A DNA stretch of 64,000 nt, taken from Tomitella fengzijianii (GTDB taxonomy: Bacteria; Actinomycetota; Actinomycetes; Mycobacteriales; Mycobacteriaceae). This document shows positions 9,340 through 16,994 of the stretch, piece after piece. The position numbers and the translations under genes were made by a program. The first letter of the stretch is position 1. The number at the start of each line of letters is the position of its first letter. Under the pieces are notes generated by a model. That model had not been told where the DNA came from. It made no database searches and worked only from the letters and a program-made list of their open reading frames with translations. The stretch covers positions 802,679 through 866,678 of the forward strand of contig NZ_CP041765.1 of NCBI RefSeq assembly GCF_007559025.1. The letters are read 5' to 3'.

Positions 9340-10109
9340 ACAGCAGCAACGGCGCGCTGGAGATCTTCTGGGACGTGATCCCGTACGTGTCGCTCGCGAT
9401 GATGATCGTCGGGCTCGTCTGGCGGTACCGCTACGACAAGTTCGGGTGGACCACCCGGTCCTCACAGCTCTACGAGTCCCGGCTGCTGCGCATCGGCAGC
9501 CCCCTGTTCCACTACGGCATCATCGTCGTGTTCCTGGGGCACATCATCGGTCTGGTGATTCCGGAGAGCTGGACCCACGCGATCGGCATCTCCGAGTCCG
9601 TCTACCACTGGGTGGCGCTGAGCGCGGGTGGTATCGCCGGCCTCGCGACCCTCGTCGGCGTAAGCATCCTCATCTACCGGCGGCGCCGCACGGGTCCCGT
9701 GTTCATCGCCACCACGTGGAACGACAAGTGGATGTACGTGCTGCTCGTCGCCACGCTGGTGGCCGGGTTGTCCACCACCGTCATCGGCATGACCCCGTCG
9801 GGCCGGGCGCCGGACGCGAACTACCGCGCTACCGTCTCGCCGTGGTTCCGCGACTTCTGGAGCCTCCAGCCGGACGGCAGCCTCATGGCCGCAGCCCCCG
9901 TCCAGTTCCAGGTGCACGTGGCGATCGCGCTGGTGCTGTTCGCCATCTGGCCGCTCACGCGGCTCGTGCACGTGTTCAGCGCCCCGGTGTGGTACCTGTT
10001 CCGCCCGTACATCGTCTACCGCAGCCGCAGCGCCGCCAAGGAAGGACACCTGCTCGGTTCGGATCCGCAGCGACGCGGCTGGACGCGCGACGCACCCGCC
10101 CGCTGGTAG
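9336..10109 (+). CDS. narI: Respiratory nitrate reductase, gamma (cytochrome b) subunit
   Basis: A 257-residue integral membrane protein with about five helices. Two histidine pairs match the haem b ligands of NarI: His59 and His69 in FHYGIIVVFLGH, and His194 and His212 (VHVAIALVLF and RLVHVFS) with the usual 18-residue spacing. It oxidises menaquinol at the outer face and passes electrons inward to NarH. It starts at the ATGA overlap with narJ and closes the operon; the next gene is convergent, 18 bases away. Confidence 0.96.
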   Translation: MNSSNGALEIFWDVIPYVSLAMMIVGLVWRYRYDKFGWTTRSSQLYESRLLRIGSPLFHYGIIVVFLGHIIGLVIPESWTHAIGISESVYHWVALSAGGIAGLATLVGVSILIYRRRRTGPVFIATTWNDKWMYVLLVATLVAGLSTTVIGMTPSGRAPDANYRATVSPWFRDFWSLQPDGSLMAAAPVQFQVHVAIALVLFAIWPLTRLVHVFSAPVWYLFRPYIVYRSRSAAKEGHLLGSDPQRRGWTRDAPARW

Positions 10110-10127
10110 CCGCGCCGCCTGCAGGGC

Positions 10128-10958
10128 TCAGTGCGCCAGGCCGCGGCCGGACCGCAATCGCCGGCGCATGTCGGCCAGGTAGAGCCGCGCCGGGATCGTG
10201 CGGACGAACCGCGGCACCAGGCGGTAGGCCATCGGCAGGACGCGGAAGAGCAGATCGAACGCCCGCTGGTGCCGGGTGCTCCACGGCAGGGCGAAGGCGT
10301 CGCGCGCCTGCTGCGGCAGCAGCCCCGTCGTGACGAACCGGTTCAGCGGCATCGCCGGGCGCAGGAACCACGGCGCGCTCCGGGTCGCCAGTAGCCGCCG
10401 AGTGAACTCGCGGACCTGATCGTCGACGCTGAGCGTGTCCATCGTGCGCTCCCAGTAGCGGTCGAACCCGGCGACGGTGTCCGGCCACATTTCCGGGCGC
10501 ACCTGCAGCGCCGTGCCGTAGGCCATCGACTCGCGGTAGACGCGCTCGGCCGACACGGGTCCCAGCGGGCCGCGGAACCGCCGGTGCAGGTCCACCCCGC
10601 CGTGGTACAGGGTGGCGGCCACCCACAGCTGCAGTTCCGGATCGAAGGCGTTGTAGGTCTCCGAACGCACCGGCACGTGCGCCTTGTTGACCATGCGCAC
10701 GATCGCGCTGCGCTCGTCGTCGGTGCCCAGCGACACGGCGTAGATGTAGCTCATCGTGGTGCGCAGTCGGCTGAGCGGGCGGTGCAGGACGTCGCTGTGG
10801 TCGGCCACGCCGTGCCCCACGCCGGGCATCGCCAGCTGCAGCAGGATCGCGGCGCCCGCCCCCAGGAACACGTAAGCCTCGTCGACGTAGTCGGCCACGC
10901 CCACCGACGGTGTTCCGTCGGCCTCCGTAGCCAGGTCCGTCGCCTGCGGTGCTGCCAT
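10128..10958 (-). CDS. Oxygenase MpaB family protein (DUF2236)
   Basis: A 276-residue protein of the MpaB/DUF2236 family, which includes fungal MpaB and the bacterial rubber oxygenase Lcp. Members are haem or metal proteins that oxidatively cleave hydrocarbon chains. Recognisable blocks are FRGPLGPVSAERVYRESMAY in the middle and FALPWSTRHQRAFDLLFRVL towards the C-terminus. There is no export signal, unlike Lcp, so a cytoplasmic or peripheral location is likely. The substrate cannot be told. It diverges from a TetR gene at 11098; the intervening dyad at 11038-11064 suggests repression by that regulator. Family assignment is good, function only inferred. Confidence 0.8.
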   Translation of the reverse strand: MAAPQATDLATEADGTPSVGVADYVDEAYVFLGAGAAILLQLAMPGVGHGVADHSDVLHRPLSRLRTTMSYIYAVSLGTDDERSAIVRMVNKAHVPVRSETYNAFDPELQLWVAATLYHGGVDLHRRFRGPLGPVSAERVYRESMAYGTALQVRPEMWPDTVAGFDRYWERTMDTLSVDDQVREFTRRLLATRSAPWFLRPAMPLNRFVTTGLLPQQARDAFALPWSTRHQRAFDLLFRVLPMAYRLVPRFVRTIPARLYLADMRRRLRSGRGLAH

Positions 10959-11037
10959 GCCGTCTCCGTTCCGTGCCGCCGCTTATCGAGGCTGCCGCTT
11001 CTTGTGGCCGTCGCTTCGTGTCGCGGGGCGCTGCCAA

Positions 11038-11064
11038 TGCAACAATTTGATTCCAACTGTTGCA
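11038..11064. promoter_or_regulatory. Inverted repeat TGCAACA-N13-TGTTGCA, candidate TetR operator
   Basis: Perfect 7-bp arms separated by 13 bases lie in the 139-base divergent gap between the MpaB-type gene and a TetR gene, 34 bases before the TetR start. Position and symmetry fit an autoregulatory TetR site that also covers the oxygenase promoter. Confidence 0.55.
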
Positions 11065-11097
11065 TGCGACCGTCGGCTCCGCAAGGGTGGTTAGCCT

Positions 11098-11736
11098 GTG
11101 GAGGTGACGGATGACGGTGTGCGGGCGCTGATCGGAGCGGACGAGGGCGTCGCGGACGCGGACGCCCGGATCCTCGAGGCCGCGCTCGAACAGTTCGCCC
11201 TCACCGGCATCCGCAAGACCAGCACCGACGACATCGCGCACCGGGCGGGCGTGAACAGGGCGACGCTCTACCGCCGGCTCGGCACCAAGGACGACGTGGT
11301 GCGCGCCGCGTATCTCTATGAGGCGGCGCGGGTGCTCACGCACATCGAACGCTCTGTGGAAGGCATCGACGAGCTCGAGGAGTACGTCGTCACCTTCTTC
11401 ACGGTCACCGTCCGGGCCGTCCGCGGGAATCCGCTGCTGGAGCGGATGCTGCGCGTGGACCGCGACGAGACGCTGCGGTCGCTCACCATCGGGGCGGGCG
11501 ACGTGCTCACCCTCGCGACCGCGTTCCTCGCCGACAAGATCAGTACGTTGCGCGCGAGCGACGCGGGGGCCGGGGATGGCGACGCGCGGCTCGGCGACGT
11601 CGACGCGCTGTCCGCCGTGCTCGCCCGGCTCACGCAGTCGCTGCTGCTCACGCCGGACGGCCCGCCGCGGCTGGACGACGACGAGGAGTTCCGGGTGTTC
11701 GCGACCGCGCTGCTGGTGCCCCTGATCCGCGGGTGA
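11098..11736 (+). CDS. TetR/AcrR family transcriptional regulator
   Basis: A 212-residue regulator with an N-terminal TetR helix-turn-helix. The segment ILEAALEQFALTGIRKTS leads to the recognition helix region AGVNRATLYRRLGTKDD. The C-terminal ligand-binding part (about residues 90-205) is not diagnostic. The GTG start directly follows the divergent gap holding an inverted repeat. It most likely represses itself and the neighbouring MpaB-type oxygenase gene; the ligand is unknown. Confidence 0.88.
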   Translation: MEVTDDGVRALIGADEGVADADARILEAALEQFALTGIRKTSTDDIAHRAGVNRATLYRRLGTKDDVVRAAYLYEAARVLTHIERSVEGIDELEEYVVTFFTVTVRAVRGNPLLERMLRVDRDETLRSLTIGAGDVLTLATAFLADKISTLRASDAGAGDGDARLGDVDALSAVLARLTQSLLLTPDGPPRLDDDEEFRVFATALLVPLIRG

Positions 11737-11751
11737 GCCCCCGCATGGCGG

Positions 11752-12534
11752 CTAATCGTCCCGTTCGTCGTCGTCCCAGTCGTCCCACATGCGCACCGCG
11801 TCGAGGTGGGCGACGAGCCGCCGTGCGCCGTCGGTGAACTGCGACCGGGTCTCCTCCTCGACCGCGGGCAGGTCGTGGTCCCGCAGTGCCGCGATCAGCC
11901 GACGGTGGCCCGCCACCGCGCCGGCGCCCCAGTCCGGGTCCGCGGCGTATAGCGCGTACGGGGTGTAGCGGACGGCGTTGTGCAGGAACCAGGCCAGCTT
12001 GTCGGAGCCTGCGATCCGGTTGAGCCGGCGGTGGAACTCGAACTCGCGCAGCGCGACGGTCTCCACGTCCGGGCCGGCCAGGGAGGCCTCCAGCGCGTCG
12101 CAGTGCGCGGCGAGGTCGGCGAGGTCGGCGTCGGTGACGCGGCGGGCCGCGCGCGCCGACAGCTCCACTGCGATACGTCCCTGCAGCCAGAAGATGTCGA
12201 CGACGTCCTCGCGGCTGAGCGGGTTGACGACGTAGCCGCGGTGCGGGACCGACTCGACCAGCCCCTCACCGCGGAGCTTCGACAGCGCCTCGCGCACGGG
12301 GGTGACGCTGACGCCCAGTTCCGCGGCCGTCTCATCGAGGCGGATGAAAGCCCCCGGGCGCACCTGCCCGGACATGATCCGGGCGCGCACGTGGTCGGCG
12401 ACGTCGTCGGACAGCTGGGGGCGTCGCCGAAGGCGACCTTGCGGCGCTGGTGAGGCGATGGCGCCGGGCCCAGTGATGGCGCCGGGCCCAGTGGTGGCGC
12501 CGGGCCCAGTGGTGGCGCCGGTTGAGGCGGTCAC
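11752..12534 (-). CDS. GntR family regulator with FCD domain (FadR subfamily)
   Basis: A DNA-binding winged helix (LDETAAELGVSVTPVREALS, then a beta hairpin ending RGYVVNPLS) is followed by an all-helical FCD domain. In that domain the Glu/His-rich positions around REFEFHRRLNRIAGSD and GHRRLIAAL are the usual metal or effector ligands. The GTG at 12534 lies four bases after the stop of the acyl-CoA dehydrogenase gene and is preferred, giving 260 residues. The frame stays open to 12609, inside that gene. The N-terminal segment contains a repeated Gly-Ala-Thr/Ile-Thr-Gly-Pro peptide encoded by an 18-bp tandem array. It probably controls the dehydrogenase operon and the divergent aldehyde dehydrogenase through dyads at 13817-13860. 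Confidence 0.88.
   Translation of the reverse strand: MTASTGATTGPGATTGPGAITGPGAIASPAPQGRLRRRPQLSDDVADHVRARIMSGQVRPGAFIRLDETAAELGVSVTPVREALSKLRGEGLVESVPHRGYVVNPLSREDVVDIFWLQGRIAVELSARAARRVTDADLADLAAHCDALEASLAGPDVETVALREFEFHRRLNRIAGSDKLAWFLHNAVRYTPYALYAADPDWGAGAVAGHRRLIAALRDHDLPAVEEETRSQFTDGARRLVAHLDAVRMWDDWDDDERDD
12457..12521 (-). repeat. 18-bp tandem repeat, about 3.6 copies, inside the GntR gene
   Basis: Units begin at 12457, 12475, 12493 and 12511 (the last partial) and read G(A/G)TGGCGCCGGGCCCAGT on the plus strand. They are in frame with the minus-strand GntR gene and encode the peptide GATTGP with one Ile variant. This is low-complexity linker sequence ahead of the winged helix. Confidence 0.9.
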
Positions 12535-12538
12535 GGCG

Positions 12539-13723
12539 TCACAGCCCGTAGGTCTTGCCGACGACGTCCCGCTGGATCTCGTTGGTGCCGCCGTAGATCG
12601 ACGAGACAAGCGTGGCGCGGACGTGGCGTTCCATGTCGAACTCGGTGGCGTACCCGTAGCCGCCCATCATCTGCATGCCCTCGAGCGCGACCTTCTTGGC
12701 GGTCTCGGTGGCCTTGAGCTTGACCATCGACGCCTCGCGGGGGAACAGCGCGCCGGGGTTGTCGTCGACCATCCGCGCCAGCCTGTAGACCAGCAGGCGG
12801 GTGCACTCGATCTCGGTGGCCAGGTCCGCCACGCGGTGCCGCAGGCTCTGGAATGTTCCTACGGGACGACCGAACTGCTTGCGTTCGCTGATGAACTCCA
12901 GCGCGTCCGCGAAGGCCCGCTGCGCGGTGCCGAGCATCATGGCGCCCAGGATGAGCCGCTCGATGTTCAGGCCAGTCATGAGCTGGCCCCAGGCGGCGTC
13001 GACCTCGCCGATCACCGCGTCCTCCGGAAGTCGCACGTCGGTGAAGTACAGGTCGTTGACGTCGTTGCCGCCCATGGTGGGGATGCCCTTGATGGTCAGA
13101 CCCGGGGTGTCGGCCGGCACGTGGAACATCGTCAGGCCCCGGTGCTTGTCCTCGCCGCGGGACGTGCGCGCCACGAGCAGGATCGCGTCGGCGATGTGGG
13201 CGTTGGAGCACCAGGTCTTCTGGCCGTTGATCGTCCAGCCGTCGGCGGTGCGCTCCGCCTTGCACGACACGTTGCCCACGTCGGAGCCGGCCTCGGGTTC
13301 GGACATCGAAATGGAGTAGCTGCGGCCGTCGACGACGCCGCCGAGGACCTCCTTCTTCTGCGCGTCGGTGCCGAACTTCTGGTAGGCGGCGCCGGTGATG
13401 AGAGTGGGGCCGATGCCGCCGACGGGCGCCATGCCGCGCGCGGTCGCCTCGAGCAGGATGCACAGGTCCACCATCGAGCCGTCCGAGCCGCCGAACTCCT
13501 CCGGCACGGTGAGCCCCAGCCACCCGAGCTCCGCCATCCGGCTGTAGAACCGCGTGTTGTGGTGGACCGTGCCGTGCTCGGTCAGTGCGTCCCGCTGCTC
13601 GCGGGTGCCGCACTCGCGCCGGCACATGTCGGCGACGGCACGCTGGAACGCGGCCTGCTCGTCGGTGAACCCCATCGCCTCCGGCTGCAGTCCCGTCGAT
13701 ACGTCGGTGATCCCCTTCGCCAT
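12539..13723 (-). CDS. Acyl-CoA dehydrogenase family protein
   Basis: A 394-residue flavoprotein of the acyl-CoA dehydrogenase family. SMSEPEAGSDVGN and NGQKTWCSNAHIADAILLV form the flavin/substrate-binding middle domain. The C-terminal helical domain ends with IYGGTNEIQRD. It has Gly where MCAD-type enzymes have the catalytic Glu of YEGT; many actinobacterial FadE proteins share this and place the base elsewhere. It would introduce the trans-2 double bond in an acyl-CoA. The ATG at 13723 has GGAGG just upstream; the longer open frame has none. The GntR gene follows four bases after its stop, so the two are probably one operon, divergent from the aldehyde dehydrogenase gene. Confidence 0.9.
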   Translation of the reverse strand: MAKGITDVSTGLQPEAMGFTDEQAAFQRAVADMCRRECGTREQRDALTEHGTVHHNTRFYSRMAELGWLGLTVPEEFGGSDGSMVDLCILLEATARGMAPVGGIGPTLITGAAYQKFGTDAQKKEVLGGVVDGRSYSISMSEPEAGSDVGNVSCKAERTADGWTINGQKTWCSNAHIADAILLVARTSRGEDKHRGLTMFHVPADTPGLTIKGIPTMGGNDVNDLYFTDVRLPEDAVIGEVDAAWGQLMTGLNIERLILGAMMLGTAQRAFADALEFISERKQFGRPVGTFQSLRHRVADLATEIECTRLLVYRLARMVDDNPGALFPREASMVKLKATETAKKVALEGMQMMGGYGYATEFDMERHVRATLVSSIYGGTNEIQRDVVGKTYGL

Positions 13724-13816
13724 GCGGCCTCCTCGCCGTTCGCGCACCGCGCACCGCGCACGGTGTGCCGTGTTCTGTGGCCGTCCGCGTGCCTTGTCGC
13801 GCCGCGGCCCGGCGCA

Positions 13817-13838
13817 TACTGTGGTGTCCACCACAGTA
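13817..13838. promoter_or_regulatory. 22-bp near-perfect palindrome in divergent promoter, candidate GntR operator
   Basis: Arms TACTGTGGTG and CACCACAGTA flank a two-base centre. The core contains TGGT-N4-ACCA, close to the TGGT/ACCA half-sites recognised by FadR-type GntR proteins. It lies between the acyl-CoA dehydrogenase and aldehyde dehydrogenase genes, and a FadR-type regulator is encoded in the same cluster. Confidence 0.55.
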
Positions 13839-13839
13839 G

Positions 13840-13860
13840 ATCACATCAAATATATGTGAT
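13840..13860. promoter_or_regulatory. Inverted repeat ATCACAT-N7-ATGTGAT, second operator candidate
   Basis: Perfect 7-bp arms with an A+T-rich spacer abut the palindrome at 13817-13838. Two adjoining dyads in one divergent promoter suggest either two dimers of the same regulator or two different regulators. Confidence 0.45.
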
Positions 13861-13870
13861 GCGATACTGC

Positions 13871-13921
13871 GCTCACGGGGAGAGGCCGCTCACGGGGAGG
13901 GGCCGCTCACAGGGAGAGGCT
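13871..13921. repeat. 17-bp tandem repeat, three copies
   Basis: Units start at 13871, 13888 and 13905, each reading GCTCAC(G/A)GGGAG(A/G)GGC(C/T). The array lies in the leader of the aldehyde dehydrogenase gene, immediately before its ribosome binding region. Confidence 0.9.
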
Positions 13922-13950
13922 CAGCGGCGGTGGAAGGAGTGCGTGACGGC

Positions 13951-15414
13951 ATGACGCAGACCGAGAACGGGCAGAGGGCGGACGGCGCGGCGGCGCAGGC
14001 GGGCACGGCCGCGCAGCCGGGGGCGGCCGCGCAGCCGGGGGCGGCCGTCGACGCCGCCCGCGCCGCGGCGCAGTGGTGGGACGCCCAGGACTTCCGCGGC
14101 AGGCGCGGCTGGCTCCGCGACCTCGCCCGGGTGCTCGCACGCGGCGCGGACGAACTCGCCGGGGTGATCGCCCGGGAGACCGGCAAGCCCGACGACGACG
14201 CGCTGCTCGAGGTCATGCTCGCCGTCGAGCACCTGGACTGGGCGTCGCGCAACGCCCGGCGGGTGCTGCGGCGGCGGTCGGTGCCGTCGGGCGTGGTCGG
14301 CATCGACCAGGCCGCGTCCGTCGGCTACCGGCCGTACGGCGTCGTCGGGGTGATCGGCCCCTGGAACTATCCGCTGTACACGCCGATGGGGTCGATCGCC
14401 TACGCGCTCGCCGCCGGCAACGCCGTCGTCTTCAAGCCCAGCGAGCTCACCCCCGGCGTCGGTGAGTGGCTGGCGCGGGCCTGGCAGTCGCTGGCGGCGC
14501 CGCAGCCGGTGCTCCAGGTGGTCACCGGAGACGGCGCGGTGGGGGCCGCGCTGTGCCGCGCGGGCGTGGACAAGGTCGCCTTCACAGGTTCGACGGCGAC
14601 GGCGAAACGGGTCATGGCCACGTGCGCGGAGAGCCTGACGCCGCTCATCGCGGAATGCGGCGGCAAGGACGCGATGCTGGTGGCGGCCGACGCCGACCTG
14701 GCGGCCGCCGCCGGCTACGCGGTGTTCGGCGGGCTCGGCAATGCCGGGCAGACCTGCGCAGGAGTCGAACGGATCTACGTCGCGGAAGAGGTGTTCGACG
14801 CGTTCACGGCCGCGGTGACCGACCGCCTGCGCGCGCTGCGGGCGGGGGTCGACTACGGCCCGATGACGATGCCGGCGCAGACGGACATCGTGCGCGCGCA
14901 GATCGCCGACGCGCTGCGCGGCGGCGGGCGGGCACTGGTCGGCGGGGAGGACTCCGTGCGCGGGCGGACCATCGAACCCGTCGTACTCACCGGCGTCGCG
15001 CCCGATTCGACGGCCGTCACCGACGAGACCTTCGGGCCCGTGCTGGTGATCGAGCCGGTGGCCGACCTCGACGAGGGCGTGCGCCGGGCGGACGCCTCGC
15101 GCTACGGGCTCGGCGCGTCGGTCTTCACCGCCGACACCGACGCGGGGAAGGCGGCGGCGGAACGGCTCGACTGCGGTGTCGTCACGGTGAACTCCGTCCT
15201 GGGATTCGCCGGCGTGCCCGCGCTGCCGTTCGGCGGCACGGGCGACTCCGGCTTCGGCCGCATCCACGGCGACGACGGCCTGCGGGAGTTCGCGACGGTC
15301 AAGTCGATGACGGTGACGAGGTTCGCCACTCCGCTGAAGCTGATGACGATGCGGCGGCGCCGGCGCGACATGCGCATCGCGCGACTCATGCTGCGCGTCC
15401 GGCACGGCCGCTGA
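13951..15414 (+). CDS. Aldehyde dehydrogenase family protein
   Basis: A 487-residue NAD(P)-dependent aldehyde dehydrogenase. IGPWNYPL in the N-terminal half and FKPSELTP are nucleotide-binding blocks. AECGGKD supplies the general-base Glu (about 235) and GQTCAG the nucleophilic Cys (about 269). FGGTGDSGFG closes the core. It would oxidise an aldehyde to an acid. The ATG at 13951 is taken as the start; GTG codons at 13930 and 13939 are alternatives. The first 35 residues are an Ala/Gln/Pro/Gly leader partly encoded by an 18-bp repeat. The tail after residue 460 is strongly basic. It is followed 76 bases later by an MpaB-type oxygenase on the same strand, so the pair may act in sequence. Confidence 0.92.
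   Translation: MTQTENGQRADGAAAQAGTAAQPGAAAQPGAAVDAARAAAQWWDAQDFRGRRGWLRDLARVLARGADELAGVIARETGKPDDDALLEVMLAVEHLDWASRNARRVLRRRSVPSGVVGIDQAASVGYRPYGVVGVIGPWNYPLYTPMGSIAYALAAGNAVVFKPSELTPGVGEWLARAWQSLAAPQPVLQVVTGDGAVGAALCRAGVDKVAFTGSTATAKRVMATCAESLTPLIAECGGKDAMLVAADADLAAAAGYAVFGGLGNAGQTCAGVERIYVAEEVFDAFTAAVTDRLRALRAGVDYGPMTMPAQTDIVRAQIADALRGGGRALVGGEDSVRGRTIEPVVLTGVAPDSTAVTDETFGPVLVIEPVADLDEGVRRADASRYGLGASVFTADTDAGKAAAERLDCGVVTVNSVLGFAGVPALPFGGTGDSGFGRIHGDDGLREFATVKSMTVTRFATPLKLMTMRRRRRDMRIARLMLRVRHGR
13990..14043 (+). repeat. 18-bp tandem repeat within aldehyde dehydrogenase leader
   Basis: Two exact units (14008-14025 and 14026-14043) and one diverged copy just upstream encode Ala-Gln-Pro-Gly-Ala-Ala repeats in the non-conserved N-terminus of the aldehyde dehydrogenase. 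Confidence 0.85.
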
Positions 15415-15490
15415 ATCGGAGCGCCGGGTGATCCGGCACGGACACGGCCGCGGAGGGCGGCGACGCCCCCGCAGACGAAGGAGGTACGAC

Positions 15491-16456
15491 ATGGGAATCA
15501 GGACCGCACCCGGAACGTGCAGCTGGCTGCCGTACATCCGCACGCTCGACCCGGAGCGCGACCGGCACGAGATCCACCGGCTCACCGCCGGATTCGAGTT
15601 CCCGTTCGACTACCAGCGGGCGCTGGAATTCGCGCTGTTCCGCACGTACTGCGTGCCGTCGGTCTCCGCGGTGCTCGCGGAATCGGGGGAGTTCGCCGCC
15701 CGACCGCAGAAGCGCTACGACGACACCGCGATCCTCATGGCCGAGATGCTGGAGCACGGCATCGACTCCGACCGCGGCCATGAGTCGGTGCGCAACGTCA
15801 ACCGCATGCACGCGATGTACGAGATCTCCAACGACGACATGCTCTACGTGCTGTCCACCTTCATCTACGACCCCATCGACTGGATCGACCGGTACGGGTG
15901 GCGCCGCCTGGATCCGGTGGAACGGCTGGCCGCCTACCACTTCTACGTCGAGATCGGCCGGCACATGGCGATCCGCGACATCCCCGCCGATTACCAGGCC
16001 TTCGCCCGGTTCAAGCTGGAGTACGAGCGCGACCGTTTCCGATACGCCGACACCAACAACGCGATCGGCCGCTACACGCGCGATCTCTACTGCTCCTGGT
16101 TCCCCGCGCCGCTGCGTCCGCTGGTCGCGCGCGGCGTGTACGCCATGCTGGACCAGCGGATGTCCGACGCGTTCGGTTTCCCGTCCGGATCGCCGCGCCT
16201 ACGGGCGCTGATCGAGTCCGCGCTGCACGCCCGCAGCGCCGCGGTGCGGTTCCTTCCGCGACGCCGGGCTTCGCGCAGCACCCACGACCCCCGCAATCGC
16301 ACGTATCCGGGCTACCCGGGCGACTACCGCCCGCGCGACCTCGGTGTCGAGCGGGCGCGCGGGCACGTGGGGAGGCTGGGCGGTGTCGGTCGGGGCGAGG
16401 CGCGCGTGTCCGACGCCGCCGCCGGTGCCCGGAGCCCGGCCGGTCCCGCGTCGTAG
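15491..16456 (+). CDS. Oxygenase MpaB family protein
   Basis: A 321-residue protein with the fold signature of MpaB-type oxygenases. After FEFPFDYQRALEFALFRTY comes a histidine-bearing helix VRNVNRMHAMYEIS, then FIYDPIDWIDRYGWR and HFYVEIGRHMAIRDIP. It is a different subfamily from the DUF2236 protein at 10128-10958. GAAGGAGG seven bases before the ATG at 15491 fixes the start. The last 60 residues are Arg/Gly/Ala-rich and probably disordered. It follows the aldehyde dehydrogenase gene by 76 bases, which suggests that an aldehyde released by oxidative cleavage is passed on. The substrate is not known. Confidence 0.78.
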   Translation: MGIRTAPGTCSWLPYIRTLDPERDRHEIHRLTAGFEFPFDYQRALEFALFRTYCVPSVSAVLAESGEFAARPQKRYDDTAILMAEMLEHGIDSDRGHESVRNVNRMHAMYEISNDDMLYVLSTFIYDPIDWIDRYGWRRLDPVERLAAYHFYVEIGRHMAIRDIPADYQAFARFKLEYERDRFRYADTNNAIGRYTRDLYCSWFPAPLRPLVARGVYAMLDQRMSDAFGFPSGSPRLRALIESALHARSAAVRFLPRRRASRSTHDPRNRTYPGYPGDYRPRDLGVERARGHVGRLGGVGRGEARVSDAAAGARSPAGPAS

Positions 16457-16488
16457 TCTGGGGCGATGAGCGACGAGAGCCTGTGCCG

Positions 16489-16983
16489 ATGAGCGAAGAG
16501 AAGACCCCGCACGGTGTCCTGGGCCCGCTTGCCGGATTCGCCGGCCGCTGGGCCGGCGGTGGCGAGGGGCACTATCCGACGATCGACGATTTCGCGTACG
16601 AGGAGGAGATCGACTTCTCCTGGGACGGCCGGCCGTTCCTGACGTATCTGTCGCGCACGTGGGCGCCCGGCCGTGCCCGCCCGATGCACACGGAGACCGG
16701 GTTCCTGCGCGCTGTCGGCGGCGGCGAGGCGGAGCTGCTGGTCACCCAGCCGACGGGGTTCACCGAGATCCACCGCGGGCCGGCCGAATCCGGCGGCCCG
16801 GGCGACGCGGTCTTCGCCCCGGAGCAGCTGCACATCGCCGGCTCGCCAGATGCCAAGCCGGTGCACGGGGTGCGCAGGCGGTTCACGGTGGACGGCGACA
16901 CGCTCACCTACGAGCTGTGGATGGCGCACGCGGACACCCCCATGACGCACCACCTGAGCGCCGCCCTGCACCGCCGCGGCTGA
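16489..16983 (+). CDS. Nitrobindin-like heme-binding beta-barrel (FABP family)
   Basis: A 164-residue protein matching the nitrobindin/THAP4-like family. GRWAGGGEGHYPTI near residue 18 is the GxWxGxGxGxYPTI signature, followed by alternating strands (EEEIDFSWDGRPFLTYLSRT, HTETGFLR). A C-terminal MAHADTPMTHHLSAAL supplies the candidate haem-ligand His. Relatives form a ten-stranded barrel with ferric haem that binds nitric oxide or isomerises peroxynitrite. The nitrate reductase cluster 6 kb away could generate NO, but a link is only inferred. An in-frame ATG earlier, at 16466, is a possible start. Confidence 0.85.
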   Translation: MSEEKTPHGVLGPLAGFAGRWAGGGEGHYPTIDDFAYEEEIDFSWDGRPFLTYLSRTWAPGRARPMHTETGFLRAVGGGEAELLVTQPTGFTEIHRGPAESGGPGDAVFAPEQLHIAGSPDAKPVHGVRRRFTVDGDTLTYELWMAHADTPMTHHLSAALHRRG

Positions 16984-16994
16984 GCGGCCTCGGC

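Noticed and set aside
3168-10109. Horizontal acquisition of the nar operon
   Set aside because: No repeats, tRNA, integrase or visible change in codon use at its borders.
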